Origin: Negativicoccus succinicivorans
Lineage (GTDB): Bacteria > Bacillota > Negativicutes > Veillonellales > Negativicoccaceae
Length of the DNA: 64,000 nucleotides
NCBI RefSeq assembly: GCF_018372215.1
Contig: NZ_JAHAJN010000002.1
Span: 117,434 to 181,433 of the forward strand
Direction: 5' to 3'
Of the stretch, positions 25,499 through 32,930 are shown in pieces. A model generated the notes under the pieces. The model made no database searches. It saw only the letters and a program-made list of their open reading frames with translations, and had not been told where the DNA came from. Position 1 is the stretch's first letter. The number at the start of each line of letters is the position of its first letter. A program made the position numbers and the translations under genes.

Positions 25499-26014
25499 TT
25501 ACATCGTTTGCGCGGCGGCGTGAAGTTTTTCTTCTTTCAATACACCGCTGGCTTGTTTGCCGGTCAGTGTTTCGATTTTGAGATAAAAAACCGCGACTTC
25601 ATTCAGATATTGATCGACGAAAGCTTCCACCGTGTGCTCATGTTGCGGCAGGTAATGATTGCCGAAGCTCTGCATCAACGCTTTTATTTCCGCTATGTCA
25701 TGGACGACGGTGAGCGGTCCGAAGGCAATAACGCTTTTAAAATACGTAGTAAATTCCGCCGCATGAATATCGGCGCGATCAATCACGCAAAATGAGCCTT
25801 GCGGGTTTGCGGCGATGGCGCTCATTTTATGTCCCTGAGGGGCGCCATGAAAGTAGAGCGTATTATCGTGGTACCAATAATTGAGCGGAACGGCGTATGG
25901 TTGACCGTCGGCATCAATCAAAGCAAGCACGCCTTCATGGTGCTTCTGTAAAATTTCCCGGCACGCTGCATTGCTGAGTGCCTGTTCCGGTCGACGCATT
26001 GCTACTGATTTCAT
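25499..26014 (-). CDS. Pyridoxamine 5'-phosphate oxidase-fold protein (NimA-like)
   Basis: A 171-residue split-barrel flavoprotein. The start MKSVAMRRPEQALS, then VLALIDADGQPYAVPLNYWY, LYFHGAPQGHKMSAI and SFCVIDR are characteristic of the NimA-like branch, whose members bind FMN or related cofactors; some confer 5-nitroimidazole resistance but most have unknown substrates. ATG 26014 follows AAAAAGGAGG. It overlaps the upstream hydrolase gene by 4 bp (ATGA), so both are translated together. Confidence 0.82.
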   Translation of the reverse strand: MKSVAMRRPEQALSNAACREILQKHHEGVLALIDADGQPYAVPLNYWYHDNTLYFHGAPQGHKMSAIAANPQGSFCVIDRADIHAAEFTTYFKSVIAFGPLTVVHDIAEIKALMQSFGNHYLPQHEHTVEAFVDQYLNEVAVFYLKIETLTGKQASGVLKEEKLHAAAQTM

Positions 26015-26778
26015 AGTTCCTCCTTTTTGCCCGTGTATAAAAAGCGGTTGCCGAGCCAATCGGTGGCGGATACGAGCATGCCTGTCGTCACGAAGTGACC
26101 GAGATCGTCAATGAATTCCGTTTTGACATCGGCGCCGGCATCTTGCAAAATGGTGGCGAATTCCACATCCGCGCGCGGGTCAACGGAGTTGTCGGCGGCG
26201 CCGTGAATGAGGTAGAACGGTTTTTTCTTGAGGGCCTGCGCGTGCATGTGCGGCGACATTTCCTCCACAGCTTTATTGATTTCAGCGGCCAGCGGATACA
26301 TTTGTCCGAAGCGCGCCTGGAAGAAAAGATGGCTCAGCGGCCAATGACCGGAACCGTTGATCGCGACCACGCCGGACACCGCTTTTTGTTGTGCGGCGAC
26401 GCCGAGCGCGGAGAAACCGCCCATGGAATGGCCGGACGACACGATCAGTTTGTAACCGTTTTCCCGCGCGTAGTCCATCCAAATATCGCTTTCACGCACG
26501 TTTTGGAACAGCGTTTTCCAAAAGTACGGATAGGATTTCGGATCTTCGTAATCGATTTCGCCGCGGTTGTCATGGTAAATCGCCGTCGGCACGATGACTT
26601 CCCAGCCGGCGTTCGCAAAGGCCAGCGCCCGCAGTTCTTGTCCGGCCATCTTCGAGCTCCAGCCGTGGTACCAAATCACCAGGCCGCGCGGATTGACGGG
26701 GGTGTAGCGGATGGCATCGATGCCCTGGCGCGTAATGGTGGAAATATTCACCATGAACGCGCGTGCTTGTTCGCTCAT
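26011..26778 (-). CDS. Alpha/beta hydrolase
   Basis: A 255-residue serine hydrolase with nucleophile motif GHSMGG near residue 119, the oxyanion segment VIWYHGWSSK near residue 37 and a late DLGHFVTTG supplying the catalytic His. The acid is probably Asp in HGAADNSVDP. The fold resembles dienelactone-hydrolase or acyl-peptidase-like esterases. No signal peptide is seen. ATG 26778 follows AAAGGAG; an upstream extension is unsupported. It is coupled to the NimA-like gene. Substrate unknown. Confidence 0.82.
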   Translation of the reverse strand: MSEQARAFMVNISTITRQGIDAIRYTPVNPRGLVIWYHGWSSKMAGQELRALAFANAGWEVIVPTAIYHDNRGEIDYEDPKSYPYFWKTLFQNVRESDIWMDYARENGYKLIVSSGHSMGGFSALGVAAQQKAVSGVVAINGSGHWPLSHLFFQARFGQMYPLAAEINKAVEEMSPHMHAQALKKKPFYLIHGAADNSVDPRADVEFATILQDAGADVKTEFIDDLGHFVTTGMLVSATDWLGNRFLYTGKKEEL

Positions 26779-26954
26779 TACATTCGACTCCTTTATTTTA
26801 TCGGGAACGTATTGTTTTACGCTTAGTTTTATTCTATTACAAAAACGATGCGCCGCCAACCGCGCGCCCGCGGAAGGCGCAAGCGGCGGAAAAATTCGCG
26901 CTTGTGGTAGTTGCTGTCAGACGCTTGTCAAAATGCTTATACAAATTTTGCATT

Positions 26955-27001
26955 ATACAATATCTTGTAACCGAAAAAAGAAGATGTATAATAGATATAC
27001 A
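26955..27001 (+). promoter_or_regulatory. nrdJ promoter with two candidate NrdR boxes
   Basis: A promoter TTGTAA (26965-26970), 16-nt spacer, TATAAT (26987-26992) is overlapped by two palindromic AT-rich elements: ATACAATATCTTGTAA (26955-26970) and TGTATA-N5-TATACA (26985-27001). Their centres are about 31 bp apart, three helical turns, the usual spacing of NrdR box pairs covering a ribonucleotide reductase promoter. Confidence 0.65.
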
Positions 27002-27053
27002 AGTTATTGATTACCTGCTTGCAGGTTACAAAGATATCGTATGGAGGAGAAAT

Positions 27054-29105
27054 ATGAGTCGTTTTACCGGTTTCAGTGAGGAATTTATTCAGCAATATCC
27101 GCATTTTCCGGCGCATATGACGCAGTTGGCGAAGTTCGTTTACTATCGCACGTATTCACGTTGGCTGGAGGAAGAGGGGCGGCGGGAAACATGGCGGGAA
27201 ACCGTCGTGCGCGCGCTCACGTATAATTGCCAAATGGCGGCGGAAAATCAGGAAGACGCGGAAGCGCTCTTTGACAATGTTTTTAACCTGCGTCAATTTA
27301 TTTCGGGACGCAGCTTGTGGATCGGCGGTTCGAGCGCGTCGGAAAGTCTGATCACGGCGAATTTCAATTGCGCTTTTACGGTGATGGATAATGTGCACGC
27401 GTTTGTCGATCTGTTTTACCTCTTGATGGTCGGCACGGGCGTGGGCTTCCGCATTTTGAAAGACGATGTGGCGAAGTTGCCGAAGTTCCGCCATGACGTC
27501 ATTTTGGAAAACTTGCCGTTTGAGCCTTTGCCGTCGAATGAACGCGTCGATCCGACGTCGATTATTTTCCGCACGGACGATATCGCGACGATTGTGGTCG
27601 GCGATTCCAAAGAGGGCTGGGTGCAGGCGCTGCAGTTCTATCTCGATATTCACACGCGCCATGATTACCGCAAAATTAAGCGGGTCCGCATCAATTACAA
27701 CGGCGTGCGCCCGAAAGGCGAACGGCTGGTGACGTTCGGCGGTACCGCGTCAGGGTATGAATCGCTGGCGACGATGTTTGAAAAAATTCATAAAGTGCTG
27801 ACGACGGAAGAATTCGCGCCCGCGCCGGTCGAAGGGCAGTTGCGCCCGATCCACGTGCTCGATATTTGCAATATCATCGGCGAAAACGTGGTGGTCGGCG
27901 GCGTACGTCGCACGGCGGAAACGGCGATTATTTCGCCGGACGACGATGAAGTTATCGAGGCCAAAACCGATCTTACGCCGAACAAATTCCACCGCTTCAT
28001 GAGCAACAACAGCATTTATTTTACGGAAAAACCGTCGCGCGAACGCTTGCAGCAGATTTTTCACACCTTGCGCTACACGGGCGAACCGGGCTTCGTGAAT
28101 GCGGCGGAGGGCAAACGCCGTCGCGCCGATTTCGAGGGCTTGAACCCCTGCTTTGAAATTTTGCTGCCGCGCAATTCCGTTTGTAACCTGACGACGGTCA
28201 ATATTCTCGCCTTCGTGAAAGACGGCAAATTGTTGAAAGAGGAACTTTTGGCGGCGGAACGGTTGAGCGCGCGCGCGTGCTACCGCATGACCTGCATGAA
28301 TCTCGAATTGCATAATTGGAACCAAACCCATCAGCGCGACCGTTTGCTCGGCTGCTCGATGACGGGCTGGCAGGACGCGATGAGCGCGCTCGGCTACGAT
28401 CGGGAGCAACAGATCGAATTGATGCGGGAATTGCATGAGGCGGTCCGCGAAGCGGCGGACGAGTACGCGGACGAGCTCGGCACACCGCATTCGCTGTTGG
28501 TGACGGCGGTGAAACCGGAAGGAACGCTCTCGCTGGTGGCGGGCGGCGTCAGTCCGGGATTGCATTACTCGCACAGCGAATATTTTATTCGCCGGATCCG
28601 CGTCAACGCGAGCGACCCGCTCGCCAAGACGGCAGAGGCGCTCGGCTGGAGCGTGCATCCCGAAGTGGGACAGGAAGAACCGAATGTGCGCACGAAAGTC
28701 ATCGATTTCCCGTGCTACTCCCCGGTCAAGCGCACGAAGTACGATGTGTCGGCGCTCGAGCAGCTGCAGACGTATTACGATTTCCAGAAGCATTACACGG
28801 AGCAGAACAGTTCCAATACGATTTCGATTAAAGACGACGAATGGGACGACGTTTGCCAAAACGTGTACGATCATTGGGACGAAATGCTCGCCTGCTCGTT
28901 CTTGAGCCTGTCGGATCATCACTATGAACTCGCGCCGTACGAAGCGATCACGAAGGAAGAGTACGAAGCGATGATGGCGACGATGCAGGACTTCAACCCC
29001 AATTTGCTGAATTATTACGAACAGGCGACGGGGAACGAAGGCAAGGAATTTGAGATTTTGGACGATCGGGAAGAATGCGCGTCGGGAGTTTGCCCGATTA
29101 AATAA
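27054..29105 (+). CDS. nrdJ: Adenosylcobalamin-dependent ribonucleotide reductase (class II)
   Basis: A 683-residue class II enzyme that converts ribonucleotides to deoxyribonucleotides using coenzyme B12, active with or without oxygen. It resembles the monomeric Lactobacillus leichmannii triphosphate reductase. Cys106 (ANFNCAF) is an active-site redox cysteine. NPCFEI (Cys366, Glu368) holds the thiyl-radical residue and its proton acceptor. The C-terminal CASGVCPIK carries the shuttle cysteines 675 and 680. ATG 27054 follows GGAGGAG; an upstream in-frame start would lie before the promoter. Probably NrdR-regulated. A HAD gene follows after 15 nt. It depends on B12 adenosylation, provided by the cobO product at 6.8 kb. 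Confidence 0.93.
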   Translation: MSRFTGFSEEFIQQYPHFPAHMTQLAKFVYYRTYSRWLEEEGRRETWRETVVRALTYNCQMAAENQEDAEALFDNVFNLRQFISGRSLWIGGSSASESLITANFNCAFTVMDNVHAFVDLFYLLMVGTGVGFRILKDDVAKLPKFRHDVILENLPFEPLPSNERVDPTSIIFRTDDIATIVVGDSKEGWVQALQFYLDIHTRHDYRKIKRVRINYNGVRPKGERLVTFGGTASGYESLATMFEKIHKVLTTEEFAPAPVEGQLRPIHVLDICNIIGENVVVGGVRRTAETAIISPDDDEVIEAKTDLTPNKFHRFMSNNSIYFTEKPSRERLQQIFHTLRYTGEPGFVNAAEGKRRRADFEGLNPCFEILLPRNSVCNLTTVNILAFVKDGKLLKEELLAAERLSARACYRMTCMNLELHNWNQTHQRDRLLGCSMTGWQDAMSALGYDREQQIELMRELHEAVREAADEYADELGTPHSLLVTAVKPEGTLSLVAGGVSPGLHYSHSEYFIRRIRVNASDPLAKTAEALGWSVHPEVGQEEPNVRTKVIDFPCYSPVKRTKYDVSALEQLQTYYDFQKHYTEQNSSNTISIKDDEWDDVCQNVYDHWDEMLACSFLSLSDHHYELAPYEAITKEEYEAMMATMQDFNPNLLNYYEQATGNEGKEFEILDDREECASGVCPIK

Positions 29106-29120
29106 AACGAGGTGCTGAGG

Positions 29121-29993
29121 ATGGAACAAGCGCCGATTTTGGCGATTTGCTATGATTTTGACCACACGCTTTCACCGGACGACATGCAGGCCGCGGGCTA
29201 TATTCAGTCCGTCGGCTTCGCCGTAGAGGATTTTTGGCGAGAGTCGCGATCTCTGGCGGAACAAAATGAAATGGATCGCAATCTCGCGTATATGTACCTG
29301 ATGGCGAAGACGGCGCGCGGCAAAGTGGTATTCACGCGCGAGCGACTGGCGGAGTACGGCGCGCAAGTGCCGTTGTATCCCGGCGTGCGCGAATGGTTCG
29401 CCAATGTGAACGCGCTGGGCGACGCGGCGGGCGTGCAGGTGGAGCATTACATCATCTCGTCCGGATTGAAGGAAATGATCGCGGGCACGGCGATCGCGAA
29501 CGAATTCAAAGCGATTTACGCGAGCTCCTTTTTCTATGATGAAGACGGGGTGGCGGTATGGCCGGCGCAAGCGGTCAATTACACGAATAAAACGCAATTT
29601 CTGTTTCGCATCAAAAAAGGCGTGCTCGATGTCAATGACGAACGCATCAACGAATATTTTCCGAACGAAGAGATGCGCGTGCCGTTCCGCAATATCGTCT
29701 ACATCGGCGACAGCGCGACGGATATTCCGTGCATGAAGCTGGTGGCGAGCTCGGGCGGCCACGCGATCGGCGTGTATGCGCCGGGCGAATCAACCGCCAT
29801 GGTGGACGGTTTACTGCGCGACGGGCGAATTCAGTACAAAGCGCCGGCGGATTATCGGCAAGGCGCGCCGCTGGAACAGCTGATCGGCGCGATCATCGCG
29901 CAGACGGCGACGCGTGAAAATCTGGAGCGGCGGAAAGTAGCCGACCTTCATGACGCGAAGCGCCGACTCGTGAAGGCAAAGCAAGGGCAATAA
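29121..29993 (+). CDS. HAD-family hydrolase
   Basis: A 290-residue phosphatase-like protein. Motif I is CYDFDHTLSP (nucleophile Asp near residue 12), motif II is YIISSGLKE, and the acidic motif is VYIGDSATDIPCM. A ~90-residue helical cap lies between motifs I and II. The substrate cannot be told. ATG 29121 follows GAGGTG. It is co-transcribed with nrdJ, so a nucleotide or salvage role is conceivable but unproven. The C-terminal tail is basic and helical. Confidence 0.85.
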   Translation: MEQAPILAICYDFDHTLSPDDMQAAGYIQSVGFAVEDFWRESRSLAEQNEMDRNLAYMYLMAKTARGKVVFTRERLAEYGAQVPLYPGVREWFANVNALGDAAGVQVEHYIISSGLKEMIAGTAIANEFKAIYASSFFYDEDGVAVWPAQAVNYTNKTQFLFRIKKGVLDVNDERINEYFPNEEMRVPFRNIVYIGDSATDIPCMKLVASSGGHAIGVYAPGESTAMVDGLLRDGRIQYKAPADYRQGAPLEQLIGAIIAQTATRENLERRKVADLHDAKRRLVKAKQGQ

Positions 29994-30039
29994 TTTTTCC
30001 GAATTAGCATCACGCCATAAAAAATAAAAAGAAGACACA

Positions 30040-30065
30040 AAAAAACCGCCGTACGGCGGTTTTTT
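30040..30065. terminator. Bidirectional terminator after the HAD gene
   Basis: AAAAAACCGCCG/CGGCGGTTTTTT palindrome around TA, between converging genes. Confidence 0.88.
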
Positions 30066-30068
30066 GTA

Positions 30069-30719
30069 TTACGGCAATTCATACGGCTGATCGCCGCGCG
30101 GCGGCCCGAAGATGGCGGCCATGATAATGCCTTTTCGCCAATCAGCGCGCGTTAAGCGGCGCCCTTTCATGCCGACGCGACGCGCCGATAAGGGCGTCGC
30201 CTTCAGCGTCGCGAGCGGATTGTCGTTGCCGATCGGGAGCGACGGTTTTTTTAAATCGCGTACGGCGGCAGGCGCCTGACGCAACGGATGGCCGGCGTGA
30301 TCGTGGCCGGCATGCGCCAATGTCGCGGGGTGACCGGGTTCTTCGATCGGCATTCCCGAATGCCGCGCCGGTGTTTCCATAGGCGGTTTTTCTTTCGGCG
30401 CGCGTTCCGGTGGCGGATCTTTTTTCGGAACGGGATCGGTGACCGAAGGATCGTCCGCGTCATCGGAAAGCGGCGGCTCGAAAGGCGCCAACCATTGCTT
30501 TTTCATAAGCTCGATGGCCTCTTCCAGCGATGGCAGGCTTGCCGCGGTTGCCTCTCCCTGCGTGCGTGGTCGGGGCGGTTGCGCATTTTGCTGCGCGGAA
30601 GGGTCCGAGTACTCCGGCGGCAGCGCATGATTTTGTTGTGATTTTTTACGTCGCTTCGATTGCAATGAATCGACAACAACGATAGCGATGACAAGCAGGA
30701 TGCCCAACAATGAATCCAT
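30069..30719 (-). CDS. Membrane-anchored proline-rich protein, unknown function
   Basis: A 216-residue protein that I cannot name. It has one N-terminal membrane helix (MDSLLGILLVIAIVVVDS), then a disordered Pro/Gln/Glu-rich region (about residues 25-150). The conserved-looking basic C-terminus ends WRKGIIMAAIFGPPRGDQP, resembling the IxxAEILGPPRA ending found on many uncharacterised Negativicutes/Clostridia membrane proteins. It is last in the flotillin operon, which hints at a link to membrane microdomains. Confidence 0.65.
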   Translation of the reverse strand: MDSLLGILLVIAIVVVDSLQSKRRKKSQQNHALPPEYSDPSAQQNAQPPRPRTQGEATAASLPSLEEAIELMKKQWLAPFEPPLSDDADDPSVTDPVPKKDPPPERAPKEKPPMETPARHSGMPIEEPGHPATLAHAGHDHAGHPLRQAPAAVRDLKKPSLPIGNDNPLATLKATPLSARRVGMKGRRLTRADWRKGIIMAAIFGPPRGDQPYELP

Positions 30720-30787
30720 AGGTTGTCCTTTCCTGTGCGGTGAATTTCAGCCAAAGCAACGCAAGTCGTTGCCGTCTCGATTTTTTA

Positions 30788-30913
30788 TCAGTGTTTCCGT
30801 TTTTTGCGAAACAGACGGAAGAGACCGCGGCCGAGCGTGAAGTAGAGCAACACTTGCAGTAAAGTGGCGGTCGTTACCGCGATGACGCGGATGATACTGC
30901 CGATAAAGCCCAT
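30788..30913 (-). CDS. Small 41-residue membrane protein
   Basis: A very short gene with a good ribosome site (GAAGGAGG, 9 nt before ATG). The product starts MGFIGSIIRVIAVTTATLLQ, continues into a hydrophobic helix with VLLYFTLGRG and ends in a strongly basic tail (FRLFRKKRKH). It lies between another tiny membrane protein and the proline-rich protein gene, all on the same strand after floA. The layout, coding-like frame and ribosome site support translation; function unknown. Confidence 0.6.
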   Translation of the reverse strand: MGFIGSIIRVIAVTTATLLQVLLYFTLGRGLFRLFRKKRKH

Positions 30914-30948
30914 GCGTTTGCGCCTCCTTCAGAAAGCACGGCAAGCCG

Positions 30949-31062
30949 TCAACGACGGTTTAACCATTTGGCGATCGCGTATGCGATGCCGATACCGGCG
31001 ATGAAGTACAGCGCCAAGCGCAAAAACGATAAAAAGAACGCGGCTCGTAAAAATACACCCAT
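30949..31062 (-). CDS. Small 37-residue membrane protein
   Basis: A short gene starting 2 nt after the floA stop, with GTGAGGAA upstream as ribosome site. The product starts MGVFLRAAFFLSFLRLALYF, continues IAGIGIAYAIAKW and ends LNRR: a single hydrophobic helix with a basic end. The positive residues on both sides suggest a membrane-embedded peptide. It could be a regulator or partner of the flotillin, by position only. Confidence 0.6.
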   Translation of the reverse strand: MGVFLRAAFFLSFLRLALYFIAGIGIAYAIAKWLNRR

Positions 31063-31064
31063 GA

Positions 31065-32033
31065 TTATTCCTCACTTTCCGGTTTGGCAATCGCCTCACG
31101 CATTTCCGTGTCGGCGTTGATGTTTTGTAAACGATAGTAATCCATGACGCCCAATTTGCCCGATTTGAGCGCTTCCGCGAACGCGATCGGCACTTCCGCC
31201 TGCGCGCGGACCACTTCGGCCTGCATTTCCTGCGTTTGAGCGCGCATTTCCTGCTCTTTGGCGACCGCCATCGCGCGGCGCTCTTCGGCGCGCGCCTGAG
31301 CGATGCGTTTGTCGGCTTCCGCCTGGTCGGTTTGCAGTTCCGCGCCGATGTTGCGTCCGACATCGACGTCGGCGATATCAATGGACAAAATTTCAAAGGC
31401 CGTGCCGGCATCCAAACCTTTTTCCAATACGGTGCGAGAAATGTGGTCGGGATTTTCCAAGACGTCGGTGTGACGTTCGGACGAGCCGACGGTTGTGACG
31501 ATGCCTTCACCGACACGGGCGATGATCGTCGCTTCGCCGGCGCCGCCGACCAAGCGGTCGATGTTGGCGCGAACGGTGACGCGCGCCCGCACGCGCAATT
31601 CGATACCGTTTTTCGCCATCGCCGAGATAATCGGCGTTTCAATGACTTTCGGGTTAACGCTCATTTGCACCGCTTCGAGCACGTTGCGTCCGGCGAGATC
31701 AATCGCGGCAGAGCGCTCGAAGGTCAGCGGAATCGAAGCGCGGTGCGCGGCGATCAGCGCGTCGACGACGCGGTCGACATCACCGCCGGCGAGGTAGTGC
31801 GCTTCCAGCTGGTTGACGTTGACCTCAAGTCCCGCTTTCGAGCCTTTGACGAGCGGCAACACGATCACGCGCGGCGGCACGCGACGCAAGCGCATCCCGA
31901 TGAGATCGAAGATGCTGATATGAACGCCGGCCGCCAATGCGGAAATCCACAACCCGATCGGCACGAAATGCTGCAAAATCAGGATAAAAAAGACAATCAG
32001 CACAATGGTGAAGCCCGGAAAAATAAAATCCAT
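31065..32033 (-). CDS. floA: Flotillin-like protein FloA
   Basis: A 322-residue FloA homologue that organises functional membrane microdomains. An N-terminal hairpin membrane anchor (residues ~5-40), the [15 protein letters not shown] segment and an SPFPH/PHB domain precede a helical, Glu/Ala-rich coiled coil ([19 protein letters not shown]). The C-terminal region reads [19 protein letters not shown]. Length and sequence are typical. The ribosome site overlaps the stop of the upstream nfeD locus (TAAGGAGG), a standard nfeD-floA arrangement. Confidence 0.93.
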   Translation of the reverse strand: MDFIFPGFTIVLIVFFILILQHFVPIGLWISALAAGVHISIFDLIGMRLRRVPPRVIVLPLVKGSKAGLEVNVNQLEAHYLAGGDVDRVVDALIAAHRASIPLTFERSAAIDLAGRNVLEAVQMSVNPKVIETPIISAMAKNGIELRVRARVTVRANIDRLVGGAGEATIIARVGEGIVTTVGSSERHTDVLENPDHISRTVLEKGLDAGTAFEILSIDIADVDVGRNIGAELQTDQAEADKRIAQARAEERRAMAVAKEQEMRAQTQEMQAEVVRAQAEVPIAFAEALKSGKLGVMDYYRLQNINADTEMREAIAKPESEE

Positions 32034-32042
32034 ATTTCCTCC

Positions 32043-32295
32043 TTATAATTCGTTGTCGCTATCGGAGCGCGCGGCAACGATGATGCGATTACCGATGACG
32101 CGGCGCACAATAATCGGTGTACCGCGCGGGATGAACTCGCCCTGCGTCACGACATCATAGAGACGGCCGTCGATTTTGGCAGTGCCCGCCGGTCGGGGGC
32201 ATCGCCTGCGGTACGGGCGGCGGCGGAGCCGCGACGGTAGCGGCGATTCCCAACAGACACGCGCTGCAAAGAAGCGCGCTGATTCGTTGTATCAT
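32043..32295 (-). pseudogene. NfeD-like secreted protein, frameshifted
   Basis: The first frame encodes a signal peptide (MIQRISALLCSACLLGIAA) and a Pro-rich stretch, then runs out of frame. The second frame encodes an NfeD OB-fold segment: AGTAKIDGRLYDVVTQGEFI, PRGTPIIVRRVIGNRIIV and a short acidic tail ending at 32043. The span is 253 nt, one base more than 84 codons. The break coincides with a run of five G at 32195-32199 (five C on the coding strand); one base fewer would join the two parts as AMPRPAGTAK. Either a real homopolymer slip or a sequence error. It directly precedes floA. Confidence 0.7.
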
Positions 32296-32398
32296 AGTAG
32301 CTCCTTTCTGACGCTGCAGAATACCATTTATACCTTGAATATACCTGACGAAAAAAGCAGTGTCAAACGCGCGACAAGCGACGGATCGCATATGACCC

Positions 32399-32427
32399 TT
32401 GCCCGTCGGGAAGGAGTTCGTTACAAT
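32399..32427 (+). promoter_or_regulatory. Promoter of the 153-residue membrane protein and cobN
   Basis: TTGCCC, 17-nt spacer, TACAAT, followed closely by AAGGAGG. Confidence 0.65.
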
Positions 32428-32443
32428 AATATAAGGAGGCTGT

Positions 32444-32905
32444 ATGCAGGAACGAAAATCATTAACGAAAATTACTTTGGAGACATCCGTGCGTGCGGCG
32501 GCTCCGTTCCAACTCATTTACACGGCGATGGGCATTGTGTTCGGCATGCAAATGGTGATGACGCCGCGTTCCCTTTTACAAGGGGAATACGCCCTGGCCG
32601 TTTTAGTTTGCGTTTGGTTGATTCACAGCGCTAAGCGCGTGCTTGTCGTGCTCGATGCCGAGACGATGGAAGTCACGTTGCGGTCGACGACGCTCCGCGG
32701 TTTGCTTGGGGAGACGTTCGGCAAAAAAACGACCGCCACGGTGGAATACCGATCGGTTGTCGGCGTGTCGGAGACATGGCGCGAATTATATGTAGTCAAT
32801 CGCCATGGCGGGATGAGCGTGATTCCGGTCACGTGGCATGAACTTTCCGCCCATGATCGCGGTGTGATTTTGCGTCGCTTTCAGGAAGCAAAACACGAAA
32901 GTTAA
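32444..32905 (+). CDS. Membrane protein, unknown function
   Basis: A 153-residue protein with two adjacent hydrophobic segments (about residues 22-65) and a C-terminal soluble domain of about 85 residues that reads like a small PH-like beta domain (VTLRSTTLRGLLGETFG, then VEYRSVVGVSETWRELYVVN). No motif allows a name. The start follows AAGGAGG. cobN begins 25 nt after its stop, so the two are co-transcribed. Confidence 0.65.
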   Translation: MQERKSLTKITLETSVRAAAPFQLIYTAMGIVFGMQMVMTPRSLLQGEYALAVLVCVWLIHSAKRVLVVLDAETMEVTLRSTTLRGLLGETFGKKTTATVEYRSVVGVSETWRELYVVNRHGGMSVIPVTWHELSAHDRGVILRRFQEAKHES

Positions 32906-32930
32906 CGGCTAGAAATACAAAGGAAAAATT

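Noticed and set aside
26779..27053. Cobalamin riboswitch before nrdJ
   Set aside because: The region was read for the B12 box and aptamer core; neither is present.
27750..29165. Long minus-strand frame opposite nrdJ
   Set aside because: Antisense shadow of a certain gene, Arg/His-rich, no start site.
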